Source: Verrucomicrobiaceae bacterium (GTDB lineage Bacteria > Verrucomicrobiota > Verrucomicrobiia > Verrucomicrobiales > Verrucomicrobiaceae). From it: a stretch of DNA of 53,545 bases. Below the pieces are notes generated by a model, which was given only the letters and a program-made list of their open reading frames with translations, was not told where the DNA came from and searched no databases. The stretch is from positions 1 through 53,545 of the forward strand of contig CANIBP010000047.1 of assembly GCA_947466075.1 (NCBI GenBank). Direction: 5' to 3'. A program made the translations under genes and the position numbers. This document shows, piece by piece, positions 15,296 to 24,945 of this stretch (position 1 is the stretch's first letter; each line of letters begins with the position of its first letter).

Positions 15296-15743
15296 AGAGC
15301 ACCGCTTCACGCAGTTTAGCGTGGAAGCCATCGCCACCGGCCTGCCCGGCGCTGGCACGCAGGTGACGACCCAGCATTCCGTGGGGAGGAGCGACACGGA
15401 CAAGCACTCCTGGCGGGTGATTCTAAAGGCGACCTATGGCCCCTCCGAACAGCAAAAGGACTGTCCCTACCAAGGTCACACCGAGATGATCGGCTGGTTT
15501 ACCGTCTCCGACCAATGGCCTGAAGAGAGAGCCGAAGAGCTGGTGAGCGTGAACGGTGCCTCCATCCTCTATGGTGCCATCCGCGAGATGCTCCTGACAG
15601 TGACCGCCCGCAGCAGCCACGGCCCCTTCATGCTTCCGACGATGAGCTTTGCCAGCGCGGTGAAGGAAGCCCCTGAAGCGCCCAAGAAAGCCTCACCCGC
15701 CAAACCTGCTGCCAAGAAAGAGACTCAAGTGAGCAAGTCGTGA
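15273..15743 (+). CDS. SecB-like chaperone of the toxin-antitoxin-chaperone module (156 aa)
   Basis: Starting at ATG 15273, inside the antitoxin gene, the protein shows the SecB core. It has paired beta strands with alternating hydrophobics (WRVILKATYG, EMIGWFTVSD), the acidic EERAEELVSVNG helix lead-in, and ASILYGAIREMLLTVTARS. The last segment corresponds to the conserved SecB stretch that ends in LPxxxF (here FMLPTMSF). A Lys/Ala/Pro-rich tail follows (about 130-156). In TAC systems, such as the Mycobacterium HigBA-Rv1957 module and MqsRAC, a SecB-like chaperone folds and protects the antitoxin. The gene order toxin, antitoxin, chaperone with overlapping reading frames matches that architecture exactly. 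General export function is less likely for this accessory copy. Confidence 0.8.
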   Translation: MNSPLQLKEHRFTQFSVEAIATGLPGAGTQVTTQHSVGRSDTDKHSWRVILKATYGPSEQQKDCPYQGHTEMIGWFTVSDQWPEERAEELVSVNGASILYGAIREMLLTVTARSSHGPFMLPTMSFASAVKEAPEAPKKASPAKPAAKKETQVSKS

Positions 15744-15761
15744 GCGGCTTCAAGTATAGCC

Positions 15762-15817
15762 GTTTATACCCGGTTATATCTCAAACGAGGTATAAATGGA
15801 TATAACTAGGTATAACT
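15762..15817. promoter_or_regulatory. Inverted-repeat cluster ahead of the DUF1998 helicase gene
   Basis: Between the chaperone stop and the helicase ATG, the 19-bp arms at 15762-15780 and 15799-15817 are inverted repeats matching at about 15 of 19 positions (core GATATAAC..GGTATAA). A third GGTATAAAT sits between them at 15789-15797. AT-rich repeated half-sites in an otherwise GC-rich operon suggest a second operator or internal promoter controlling the helicase genes. The protein that binds is unknown. Confidence 0.45.
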
Positions 15818-15848
15818 CGACCAATTCATTCTCCGCCTCCAAAGCACG

Positions 15849-18800
15849 ATGCTTCCTGTCACCCTCGCTCCCGATGTCCGCCGCCAGGTGCTCCATTACC
15901 TGGGCGCGACGTTTAACTTCCGCGAGAAGGCAGTGGAGCAGGCGCTGCAACGCTTCCTCAATGACCCGGAGGATGGCATTTTCAAAGGGCCGTGGATTCA
16001 GTTGAAGCGGCCCTTTCGGCCTGCCGAGGCTTCGGAGAAGGTTCCTTTTTTGGTGCAGCCACCGTTTCACCCCTTCAAGCATCAGTTTCGCTCTTGGCGG
16101 AGGCTGTTCGCAGGAGGTGATCATCCACCACAGTCCACACTGGTGACAACGGGCACGGGATCAGGAAAGACGGAGTGTTTTCTATTTCCCATTCTGGATG
16201 CCTGTCTGCGGGATCGTCAGAAGGGCAGCAAAGGCATCAAGGCCATCGTGCTCTATCCGATGAATGCCCTGGCGAATGACCAGGCGGGACGATTTGCCAA
16301 ACAGGTGCTCACTACAGCGGCCTACCGCGAGGCGGGCATCCGGGTGGGCCTTTACACGGGCTACGATGACCACGGCGGTGATGCGAATAAGCGCTCCAGC
16401 ATGGGCTTCGTGGATAACAGCGAAAAGCAGGCCTACGCGATTGATGATCACGAGGCGCTGAAGGCCAATCCGCCCGACATCCTGCTGACCAACTACAAGA
16501 TGCTGGATTACCTGCTGCTGCGCCCCAGTGATCAGGATCTCTGGCAGCACAACGGGCCAGAGATCCTGCGCTATCTGGTGCTGGATGAACTGCACACCTA
16601 TGACGGTGCGCAGGGATCAGACGTGGCGTGTTTGATTCGTCGGCTCAAGGAACGCCTGGACATTCCGCGTGGTGGATTCTGTGTGGTCGGCACCTCTGCC
16701 ACCATTGCAGGAGAGGATGGTCTGGACCGGTTGCGAACCTTCGCAGGCGATTTGTTTGAGGAGGAGTTTCCTCCGGAGTCTGTGATCGGGGAAGACCGCC
16801 TCGATGTGGAAGAGATTGTCTCCTTTGAGACGGCTGATGACACACCACTGCCAAGCGTGACCGGCTGTATGCCACTTGATGGCGAAATAGCAGACGATTA
16901 TGCGGTGAGACAAGCCGAGGTCTGGGGCGCGCCGATTCTGCCTGCCGCTGCGGACCAATCCACGGCTCTTCAATGGACTTTAGATTTGGGCCAATGGCTC
17001 AAGAGACAGTCGCTCTTCCGCAAACTGCTGGAGACGGCAAGCACTCAACTGGTGACCTGGAACGAGCTGCTGGACAAGCTGGGCAAGGATGACTTTCGAC
17101 TCAGTGATATCACCCTGGAGGACAGACATCATGTGGTGGCCTCCTTCTGCGGAATGATCGCTCATGCCCGTGAACTGCGGAGCGGCAAGGATTTCCCTCT
17201 GCTACCAACTCAGGTGCAGCTCTGGGTGCGAGAGTTGCGACGACTCGGACGAGTGGTGTCACCAAGCCCTGCTTTTGCGTGGCTGGATGAAGCCTTGCCG
17301 GAGAAGGTGGTGCTCCCCGCCTTTCATTGTGCCGCCTGTGGTGCGTCCGGCTGGGTGGCGATGCATGATCGTGACAAGGACAGCCAGATCGGCTCCAAAG
17401 GAGTGACTGGCTATGCACTAGCGACCGATCCCAAGGCGATCTACGCCGGATGGTTCGCTGGCTCTGGCCGGAACCGTGATGCACGGATCAGAATCATCGT
17501 GCCGCTCAGTTCACGCAGCAGTTCAGCTCAGGCTGAGCAGTTGATTCTGGATTCTGAACAAGAGTATTTGAGCACAGGCCCTGGTGCTCTGACCATCCGC
17601 CGAGGCAAAGGTCCATGCCCACTGACGGGAGCAGAAACTTTTCCAGTGCTGGTAAGTGACGATGTGATCCGACGTGAACGGGACAATGCCGTGATTGGCG
17701 ATCAAAAGTGCCCATGTTGTGACACCGCCGACCAGATCTTTTTTATCGGTAGTCAGGGGGCGACCATCGCCAGCGTGGCGATTGACGAGATCTTTGGCTC
17801 GCTGCTCAACAGCGATCCCAAGATGCTGGCCTTCACCGACAGCGTGCAGGATGCGAGCCACCGTGCCGGTTTCTTCACCGCACGAACCTACCACTTCACT
17901 TTCCGCACGGCTTTGCAGCACTTGGTGGACAGTGCAGGCCCTGAGGGGCTGCCCCTGCCAGAGGTGGGCCGCTTGTTGATGGAGTATGCTTCGGAGGAGC
18001 AGCCTGGGCGTCCCGGCAATCTCCTGGACGCGATGGCAACGCTGGTGCCGCCAGACATTCGTGAGCATCGCGAGTATGAAGCGTTTGTCCGCCTGCGCAC
18101 GAAAGCTAAGCCCGCCACGGCTTTTCTCGAATCGGTGCATCAACGCATGTCCTGGGAGGCAGCTCGTGAACTGGGGATGCAAGTGCAGATCGGCCGCACG
18201 CTGGAGCGCAGTGGGAGCTGCTGCCTGCGCTGGGACCCCAAAGTCATCGACGCAACGGTGAATCTGCTGCGGGAGCGTCTGCCCCAGATTGATCCGCACA
18301 TGATCAAGGTGAGTGATGATTCGTTGAAGCTGTGGATCTACGGCATTTTGCAGCGGCATCGTGAACGCGGCGCTCTGTCCCATGAGTATGTGGCCCTCTA
18401 CGCCAAGACAAAGCTCTGGGGTAAGTATGGTTGGAAAGGTGAAGCTCCTCCTACGCGAGAAACTCACCCTCATGCCGGGAGACGCAGGCCGAGATTGTTC
18501 GTGACCGAGACTGACCGGAATCATGACAACGTCCTTGCTACGGGAGCCACATGGCAACTGCGCTGGTCCCGGCGCGTCTTTGACCTGCCTGCATCTGATG
18601 ACACCGCGTTGCTAGATTTGACCCGCGCCTTCATCGACGTGGGTATTCACGCTGGGCTGCTGATTGAACTCGAACGAGATGGCAGCAAGCGACTGGTAGC
18701 GATCAATAGCAAATGTGCTGCCATTGTGCCTGGAGGCGAGAAGCTCGTCTGCTCAGAAACGGGACAAACCCTGACACGGCCTTCTGAGGAAGCTGCCTTT

Positions 18801-21800
18801 TGGCAAGGCGCACCCACGATTGCCTATCAGGCAGACGGAGGAACGTATGCGAGGGTGGAGTTCGATGACCGTGAGCACTACTACCAGCAACGCTATCGCA
18901 AAGGTGCCATCAGGCGCGTCTATGCCACTGAGCACACTGGATTGCTGACCAACTCGGAGCGGCAGGACATCGAGCGCCGCTTCGGACGCAAAGAGAGCGC
19001 CGATGATCCCAACGTGCTGACCTGCACGAGCACTCTGGAGATGGGTATCGACATCGGTGATCTCTCCACCACGATGCTGTGCTCGATCCCGCCAAACACC
19101 GCGAACTACCTTCAGCGTATCGGACGCGCCGGACGATCCACCGGCACTGCCTTGATCCTTTCGATCATCAATCAACGCCCGCACGATCTGTATTTCTTCG
19201 CCAGGCCCGAGCAGATGCTCAAAGGCGAGGTCGAACCCCCAGGCTGCTGGCTGGATGCAGCGGCGGTGCTGACGCGACAGTATTTTGCGTATTGCTTCGA
19301 CTGCGCCGTGAAGACGAAGGTGCTCGGGCACTTGCCAGGAACAGCCCGTCAATTTGGAGATGACCTCTTCAGTGCTGAAGGCCAGATACCGAAGTTCTTC
19401 GACTGGATCTCCACCAACGAAGCCTCATTGCAGGCAGCATTTCTGCGCCGCTTCCACACGAACGTGCAGAACGACACGCGTGATCGTTTTCTGGAAGATG
19501 CCAAGGTGGAAGTGCTGCGCGTGCAAACCGAGATCGCGCTTCGTCAGTTTGAAACCAAGCGCAAGGATCTGATCAATGCCAGTCGCCGACTAAAGGAGCA
19601 GCGCAATACACTGCACAACGAAGATGATCGTCTCGCCATCCGTGAGATTGATCGGGAAATCAAGATACTCAAAGGCCGTCTCGATGGGCTGAATCGCACG
19701 ACCTCACTGGAACTACTCACGGACCATGGTTTGCTGCCCAACTACGCTTTCCCTGAGCGGGGTGTGAGCTTTTACGGTGCCGTTTACAACAAGCATCAGG
19801 CAGCCAACGGAGAAGATCATCTGATCGAATATGATATCGTGCGTGGAGCCGGAACGGCCATTCGAGAACTCGCGCCCAGAAATCATTTCTACACGCACTC
19901 TCGTGTTTTCGAGATCCAGCAGATCGAGCTAGGCACAGCCTCGGAGCCATTGACCGAGGAATGGGCCGTCTGTGGAAGCTGTGGGCACATGCGTCCCACT
20001 GGAGAACTGACGCCTGATGCCGATCCATCGTGCCCACAGTGCGCACATTCAGAAGGAGCAGGCGCTCAAACCGACATCGGCCAGCAGAAGAAGTTTGTGA
20101 ACTTCGCCCGAAGTCAGGCCATGTCCTATGTGGAAGCCTATGAGTCGTTGTCTGGCGACAAGGCAGAGGAGAGAGAGAATCGCATTTACCGCCTGGTGAA
20201 CAGCTTCGACCTAACAGCCCCCAGCGATGTGGTGGCAGTGGCCGATGAGGCAGAGCCTTTTGGCATGGAATACCGCTCCAGCTTGATCATGCGCCAGGTG
20301 AACGGAGGCTTCTGGGAAGAGCCTGCCGACATGCCCTTTGGTTACGAGAAGAAACTTCCAAGCGATGGCTTCAAGATTTGTGCGGACTGCGGTGTTGTTG
20401 CCGCTCCGTTCGAGAATCCTGATGATGTCAATCATCGGCGTAGTTGTCGCGGAAGACGGGAGACTGAAAAAAAGCAGCAGCAAGGCACCCAAGGCGCGGC
20501 CTACCGCTGGGAGCATGTGTTCCTCTACCGCGAGCTAAAATCCGAGGCCGTGAGGCTGCTGCTCCCGCCATGCGAACCCGCAGACCTAACCACAATCTCA
20601 GCCTGTATTCATCTGGGCATGAGATTGATGTTCCAGGGCAATCCAGCACATCTTCTTGTCCTGCCAGAGACGATGCCGGACCAAGCACGCGGCGTGAACA
20701 AAGATTATTTGTTGCTGATGGATGCCGTTCCAGGTGGAACTGGCTTCCTGAAAACTTTGTTTCAGAAGCAGAATGCAGAGGGACTGCCTGGCGAAGGATT
20801 TGTCCAGATTCTTCGTCTCGCCTTGAACTCCCTAGAGACATGTCGATGCCGTAAGCTGGGCGACAGCGATGACACGGACGGCTGCTACCGCTGCATCCGC
20901 AACTACCACCAGCAGAGCCGTGCTGCGGACATCAGCCGCGAACGCGGCATCACGCTGCTGAAGAGACTGGTTTCTGCTGGAGAACGCCGCAAGAGCAAGA
21001 CGTCACTGGATCAAATCAACGTGCAGTCCCTGTTTGGCAGCATGCTGGAGAAGAGGTTTGTTGATCGCCTACGAGAGTGGGTCGTTGAGGACGGAGGAAA
21101 GTGGGACGAGACCATCATTCGTGGCAGTCGTGGATTCCGATTCCGCCTGGGGAAAGACGAGCGCTACTGGGATGTGCAACTCCAGCCGGAGCTGGGGCAA
21201 AGAAACGGCGTGTCCATCCAATGCCAGCCAGATTTTCTGATCTCATGCGATGACGATGGGGTCAAATCCCTGGCCGTATTTACCGATGGTTTTGATCCTC
21301 ATGTCCATCCAGATAAGCCTGAAAGCCGGATACCCGATGACCTTCAAAAACGCCGAGCCATCCTCAAGAGCGGAAACTTTCATGTATGGAGCATCACCTG
21401 GGATGATCTTGACGAGAAACAGGACGCGAGTTTCACGGTGAAAGAACCAGTGAGGAACTTGATGGCCGATCATGTCCGTAGATCACGAGGTCAGGGTAGA
21501 TTGTTACCAGACGCCAAGCTCTCTACAGGAAGCGCCTTTGTGCAGTTGCAGGCATTCCTCCGCCATCCTCTGGCGGATGGATGGCAAAGCCTTGTCGAGC
21601 GAGCGTTGTTTATGGTCGCCCTTGGCAATGGCCTCAGCTTTGTGACTGACCAGGAGAAGGAGGCTACGGTCAATGCATGGTGTAAAACTGGAGGTTGGGC
21701 CGTGCCTGCTGCTTCGACTAGCGGATGCTGGGCACTGAACAACCAGTTCTGCCAGAACTCGGATTTTATCCTGGCTCTGCATCAAGCTGATCTGATGGAG

Positions 21801-22289
21801 CAAAGAGCTGAAGCCGTGCTCGTGCTTGGAAGACTTGGTGACTCTGCCGCAGAGCGATCTGGAACGGATTATCGGGAGCGTTGGAGACGGTTCCTTGCTT
21901 CGATGAATTTGTTTCAGTTTGTGAGACAGTTCGAGTTTTTTGCAGCCACCGAACATCACGAGGAAGACTCGTGGTCCATGCCTAGCCGGGCGACCGGTAT
22001 TTCACAGGAGTGGGAGCAGATCCTGCAATTGGTGGTGGGTTCTTTGATTGCTCAGCTTCGACAGATTGCAGAAAGGGAATTTCCAATTCCTGAGGTTGAG
22101 TTTTACCACGATGAACTCGCCGATGATGCCTGTGCTGAAGTGGCATGGACTGAGAGAAAGATTGTCGTTTTGGTCGGGGATCAAGCCTCTTTCGCCGACC
22201 GGTGGCAGGCCATCGGCTGGAAAGTTGTCACCTCCGACGACCTTGCCGCGAAGGGCACCGAATGGTTCGCAAATCTCCTTGGAGGCTAA
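15849..22289 (+). CDS. Giant DEAD/DEAH-type helicase with DUF1998 (DruE/DrmA-like, 2146 aa)
   Basis: Helicase motif I TGTGSGKTE is at 101-109, motif II DELH at 246-249, GTSATI follows, and TSTLEMGIDIGD and QRIGRAGR (1089-1096) complete the C-terminal lobe. A coiled coil of about 60 residues (near 1225-1285) is followed by LLTDHGLLPNYAFPERG, which is typical of DUF1998-bearing helicases. The DUF1998 cysteine cluster is CRCRKLG...GCYRCIRNYH (from C1665). Other CxxC pairs are scattered. The end holds a Vsr/PD-(D/E)XK-like stretch (QPDF with D1795, then VFTDGFDPH with D1813). Length and layout match DruE, the hallmark of Druantia, more than the shorter DrmA plus separate DrmB of DISARM. It may be the DNA-processing motor of the cluster. 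Confidence 0.85.
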   Translation: MLPVTLAPDVRRQVLHYLGATFNFREKAVEQALQRFLNDPEDGIFKGPWIQLKRPFRPAEASEKVPFLVQPPFHPFKHQFRSWRRLFAGGDHPPQSTLVTTGTGSGKTECFLFPILDACLRDRQKGSKGIKAIVLYPMNALANDQAGRFAKQVLTTAAYREAGIRVGLYTGYDDHGGDANKRSSMGFVDNSEKQAYAIDDHEALKANPPDILLTNYKMLDYLLLRPSDQDLWQHNGPEILRYLVLDELHTYDGAQGSDVACLIRRLKERLDIPRGGFCVVGTSATIAGEDGLDRLRTFAGDLFEEEFPPESVIGEDRLDVEEIVSFETADDTPLPSVTGCMPLDGEIADDYAVRQAEVWGAPILPAAADQSTALQWTLDLGQWLKRQSLFRKLLETASTQLVTWNELLDKLGKDDFRLSDITLEDRHHVVASFCGMIAHARELRSGKDFPLLPTQVQLWVRELRRLGRVVSPSPAFAWLDEALPEKVVLPAFHCAACGASGWVAMHDRDKDSQIGSKGVTGYALATDPKAIYAGWFAGSGRNRDARIRIIVPLSSRSSSAQAEQLILDSEQEYLSTGPGALTIRRGKGPCPLTGAETFPVLVSDDVIRRERDNAVIGDQKCPCCDTADQIFFIGSQGATIASVAIDEIFGSLLNSDPKMLAFTDSVQDASHRAGFFTARTYHFTFRTALQHLVDSAGPEGLPLPEVGRLLMEYASEEQPGRPGNLLDAMATLVPPDIREHREYEAFVRLRTKAKPATAFLESVHQRMSWEAARELGMQVQIGRTLERSGSCCLRWDPKVIDATVNLLRERLPQIDPHMIKVSDDSLKLWIYGILQRHRERGALSHEYVALYAKTKLWGKYGWKGEAPPTRETHPHAGRRRPRLFVTETDRNHDNVLATGATWQLRWSRRVFDLPASDDTALLDLTRAFIDVGIHAGLLIELERDGSKRLVAINSKCAAIVPGGEKLVCSETGQTLTRPSEEAAFWQGAPTIAYQADGGTYARVEFDDREHYYQQRYRKGAIRRVYATEHTGLLTNSERQDIERRFGRKESADDPNVLTCTSTLEMGIDIGDLSTTMLCSIPPNTANYLQRIGRAGRSTGTALILSIINQRPHDLYFFARPEQMLKGEVEPPGCWLDAAAVLTRQYFAYCFDCAVKTKVLGHLPGTARQFGDDLFSAEGQIPKFFDWISTNEASLQAAFLRRFHTNVQNDTRDRFLEDAKVEVLRVQTEIALRQFETKRKDLINASRRLKEQRNTLHNEDDRLAIREIDREIKILKGRLDGLNRTTSLELLTDHGLLPNYAFPERGVSFYGAVYNKHQAANGEDHLIEYDIVRGAGTAIRELAPRNHFYTHSRVFEIQQIELGTASEPLTEEWAVCGSCGHMRPTGELTPDADPSCPQCAHSEGAGAQTDIGQQKKFVNFARSQAMSYVEAYESLSGDKAEERENRIYRLVNSFDLTAPSDVVAVADEAEPFGMEYRSSLIMRQVNGGFWEEPADMPFGYEKKLPSDGFKICADCGVVAAPFENPDDVNHRRSCRGRRETEKKQQQGTQGAAYRWEHVFLYRELKSEAVRLLLPPCEPADLTTISACIHLGMRLMFQGNPAHLLVLPETMPDQARGVNKDYLLLMDAVPGGTGFLKTLFQKQNAEGLPGEGFVQILRLALNSLETCRCRKLGDSDDTDGCYRCIRNYHQQSRAADISRERGITLLKRLVSAGERRKSKTSLDQINVQSLFGSMLEKRFVDRLREWVVEDGGKWDETIIRGSRGFRFRLGKDERYWDVQLQPELGQRNGVSIQCQPDFLISCDDDGVKSLAVFTDGFDPHVHPDKPESRIPDDLQKRRAILKSGNFHVWSITWDDLDEKQDASFTVKEPVRNLMADHVRRSRGQGRLLPDAKLSTGSAFVQLQAFLRHPLADGWQSLVERALFMVALGNGLSFVTDQEKEATVNAWCKTGGWAVPAASTSGCWALNNQFCQNSDFILALHQADLMEQRAEAVLVLGRLGDSAAERSGTDYRERWRRFLASMNLFQFVRQFEFFAATEHHEEDSWSMPSRATGISQEWEQILQLVVGSLIAQLRQIAEREFPIPEVEFYHDELADDACAEVAWTERKIVVLVGDQASFADRWQAIGWKVVTSDDLAAKGTEWFANLLGG

Positions 22290-22309
22290 ACCTTTAACAC
22301 GATTCGAAT

Positions 22310-24379
22310 ATGGCCAGATTAATGATTCATCGCAACCTCCTCCAAGAGCTCGGCTCCCTGCCCGCTCAGACGCGCAAGAAGGTGTCTGAGATGGTGGACA
22401 AGTTCCAGCGTGACAGCAAAGCACCAGCGCTGCATCTCGAACCCTACAAAGAAGCGGTGGATGACAAGGTTCGCAGTGTTCGCGTAGATCAGGCTTATCG
22501 CGCCATCGTTATTGCTCCCAAACAGGGCGATATTTACCTGCTGATGCATGTCGATCATCACGACAGCGCCTATCGCTGGTGCAAGAACAAGCGCTTTGAA
22601 GTTCATCAATCCACAGGGGCACTCCAAGTCTTCGATGTTGAGGAGGTTACGGCCGTAGCCAAAGAAGTGGCTCCCAAGTTCGAGGCCGACACCAGCTACC
22701 CTCTTCGCAAGCTTACGGACGAGGAACTCTTCCACGCAGGGGTTCCAACACCGCTCATTCCTGCCGTGAAGGCCATTCAGTCAGACGACGCCTTAACCGC
22801 GCTGAAAGACTACCTACCCAAGGATGCCTATCAGGTGTTGTTCTTTGTCAGTTGCGGTCAAACAGTTGACCAGGCTCTCAGCGAGGCGCTCGGTCTGACC
22901 GACGGTAAAGAAAAGGCCGCTGGTCCTGGCGACTTCCGCAACATCGAGGAAGCCAGCAACCTGGACTTGGTCTTTGTGGATGGTCAGGAAGAACTGAAAC
23001 AAATCATGGCTTCGTCCTTCGATGAGTGGCGAATCTTCCTTCATCCCTACCAGCGCAAAATCGTGCAGTGGGATGTCGATGGACCGATGAAAATCAACGG
23101 TGCCGCCGGAACGGGAAAAACGGTGGTGTTGATGCATCGTGCCGTCCATCTGGCGAGTCGTCTGACCGATCCCAACGCTCGTGTCTTGGTGACAACGTTT
23201 ACCACCAATTTGTCCGTAACCATCAAGGGACTAATTCAGCGCCTGGCAGAACAAAAGTGCCCGCAGGCTGCGAACAGAATTGAAGTGACCAATCTTCATG
23301 CTCTCGCCAGGACAATTTGCACACGAGGCGGTTGGCGTGGGAAGGTCGCTGGTGGTTCGGTGATTGATGAAATATGGCAGGAGGTTCTAACTCCAACACT
23401 GGCGGTAAAAACTGAGTTCACCGCCGACTTCGTTCGCGAAGAATATGAAGAGGTCATTGACCCCATGGGCATCACTTCGGAGGACGACTACCTGACCGCC
23501 GTCCGAACTGGGCGTCCACGATTGTCACGAACACAAAGGAAGCAATTGTGGCCGCAGTTCTCTTCCATTCAGAGGGAGTTGAAAAAGAGAAACCTCCTGA
23601 CTTTTGATGGCCTGATCCACCAAGCTCGGCTGGCATTGGAGAAAGGGGATTTTCCTCACTACGAACATGTGCTCGTAGATGAGATTCAGGATTTCGGCAT
23701 AGAAGCCCTGCGTCTCATCAAGATGCTGAGTCCCATCAAACAAGGCACAAGGAATCCACTGACCGTCGTTGGTGACGGGCACCAGCGTATTTACAAGAGC
23801 AACATCCCACTTAGCAGGGCTGGTATCGAGGTGAGAGGACGTTCACGGCGCTTGAAGATCAACTATAGAACGACAGAGCAGATTCGCACCTGCGCCCAAC
23901 GGATGCTCGAAGGTGTAGAGGTCGATGATTTGGATGGCGACCAAGCGACAACCGTTGGAGATCAATCCGTGGTGAAAGGACCTGAACCGAGTATTCAGAG
24001 GTGCGGTGGTGCAGAAGAAGAAGCTAAAGTCGTGACAGACTGGGTGAAGAATCTCCTCAAGGACGGCTATGCCTCTCACGAGATTTGCGTGGCCCCGATA
24101 AAACCACATTTACGATCTGCCCTGTCGAGTGCTGGCATTCCAACTTTGGAACTCCAGCCCAATGCAGGTGATCCTGAAAGCTCAGAAGCAGGCGTGCGCA
24201 TGGGAACCCTATACCGGATTAAGGGCTTGGAGTTCAAAGCTGTTGCTCTTGGGCTCACAGGTGAACAGGCACCGACAAGCACCGAGAATCCGCTCAAGGC
24301 AAAGCGCCATCAGTGTCTCCGCTATGTGGCGGCTACCCGAGCACGAGAACGCCTTCTTATTTGCACCAGCACTAAATAG
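22310..24379 (+). CDS. RelE-like domain fused to a UvrD/Rep-type helicase (689 aa)
   Basis: Residues about 1-95 resemble a RelE/ParE fold (LLQELGSLPAQTRKKVSEMV, KVRSVRVDQAYRAIVI, DIYLLMHVDHHDSAYRW), which is a toxin or toxin-derived binding domain. A superfamily 1 helicase follows. Walker A GAAGTGKT is at 264-271, motif II VLVDEIQDF has D457-D461, TVVGDGHQRIY is motif III, and YRIKGLEFKAVAL with YVAATRARERLLI form motifs V-VI. The gene starts 20 bases after the giant helicase and is surely co-transcribed. Fusions of this kind occur in defence islands. Whether the N-terminal domain still cleaves RNA is not evident. It could instead dock the helicase to a ribosome, RNA or partner. Confidence 0.85.
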   Translation: MARLMIHRNLLQELGSLPAQTRKKVSEMVDKFQRDSKAPALHLEPYKEAVDDKVRSVRVDQAYRAIVIAPKQGDIYLLMHVDHHDSAYRWCKNKRFEVHQSTGALQVFDVEEVTAVAKEVAPKFEADTSYPLRKLTDEELFHAGVPTPLIPAVKAIQSDDALTALKDYLPKDAYQVLFFVSCGQTVDQALSEALGLTDGKEKAAGPGDFRNIEEASNLDLVFVDGQEELKQIMASSFDEWRIFLHPYQRKIVQWDVDGPMKINGAAGTGKTVVLMHRAVHLASRLTDPNARVLVTTFTTNLSVTIKGLIQRLAEQKCPQAANRIEVTNLHALARTICTRGGWRGKVAGGSVIDEIWQEVLTPTLAVKTEFTADFVREEYEEVIDPMGITSEDDYLTAVRTGRPRLSRTQRKQLWPQFSSIQRELKKRNLLTFDGLIHQARLALEKGDFPHYEHVLVDEIQDFGIEALRLIKMLSPIKQGTRNPLTVVGDGHQRIYKSNIPLSRAGIEVRGRSRRLKINYRTTEQIRTCAQRMLEGVEVDDLDGDQATTVGDQSVVKGPEPSIQRCGGAEEEAKVVTDWVKNLLKDGYASHEICVAPIKPHLRSALSSAGIPTLELQPNAGDPESSEAGVRMGTLYRIKGLEFKAVALGLTGEQAPTSTENPLKAKRHQCLRYVAATRARERLLICTSTK

Positions 24380-24403
24380 CTCACATCACGCCTGCGGCTC
24401 GCC

Positions 24404-24922
24404 ATGCACACCTTCGCCGATCTCGCCAAAGCCCTGAACCGGTCCACGGTTTATCTCTCCGGCCTGCAATCGCGCTTTGAATTGCCTGTGATCGACGGGG
24501 CGGGCTATACGGATGCCTATCTCGCCTTTCTCCAGACGGTGGTGCATCTGCGCACGCTCTCGGTCACGGAAGAAACGCTGCGGGATCTCTGGCACATCGA
24601 GAAGAAGCTCTTGGTCCTGCTCCATGCCGACTCCACCGGATCCCCCACCTGGTTCCTCGATTCCTGCGGTGCCACGACGAGTCCCAAGCGTCGCCTGCTG
24701 CTGACCAACTACGAACTCGGTGCCGAGGTGCATGGCAAGGGCGTGCAGTTGGGCCTCAACTTCGCCGACACTGCCCCGGAACTGTTTGCCGGACAGGAGA
24801 TGGGCGAAGACGCCCTGCGTGTCCTCAACGAATACCGCAAACTCCACGCCCGCATCACCGCCGACGTGAAGGCAGAGGTGCCTCATCTACGGGCAGCGGT
24901 TGCGTGGTCGAAGCGGGTTTGA
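24404..24922 (+). CDS. Hypothetical protein with MerR-like helix-turn-helix start (172 aa)
   Basis: The N-terminus FADLAKALNRSTVYLSGLQ reads as a helix-turn-helix. It is followed by RFELPVIDG and a leucine-rich helical region (about 35-75). The middle contains PTWFLDSCGATTS and the end is helical (EYRKLHARITADVKAEV). It begins 24 bases after the UvrD-like gene in the same orientation, so it belongs to the same transcript. Its position after the large helicases suggests a small DNA-binding accessory or regulator of the defence cluster. I recognise no named family. Confidence 0.6.
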   Translation: MHTFADLAKALNRSTVYLSGLQSRFELPVIDGAGYTDAYLAFLQTVVHLRTLSVTEETLRDLWHIEKKLLVLLHADSTGSPTWFLDSCGATTSPKRRLLLTNYELGAEVHGKGVQLGLNFADTAPELFAGQEMGEDALRVLNEYRKLHARITADVKAEVPHLRAAVAWSKRV

Positions 24923-24945
24923 GTTGAGGACAAACATCGTCGATC

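Noticed and set aside
6028..24379. Calling the cluster a complete DISARM system
   Set aside because: The SNF2 helicase and methylase fit class 1, but no phospholipase-D gene (drmC) or separate drmB is visible and the DUF1998 helicase has DruE-like size. Only the hybrid description is supported.
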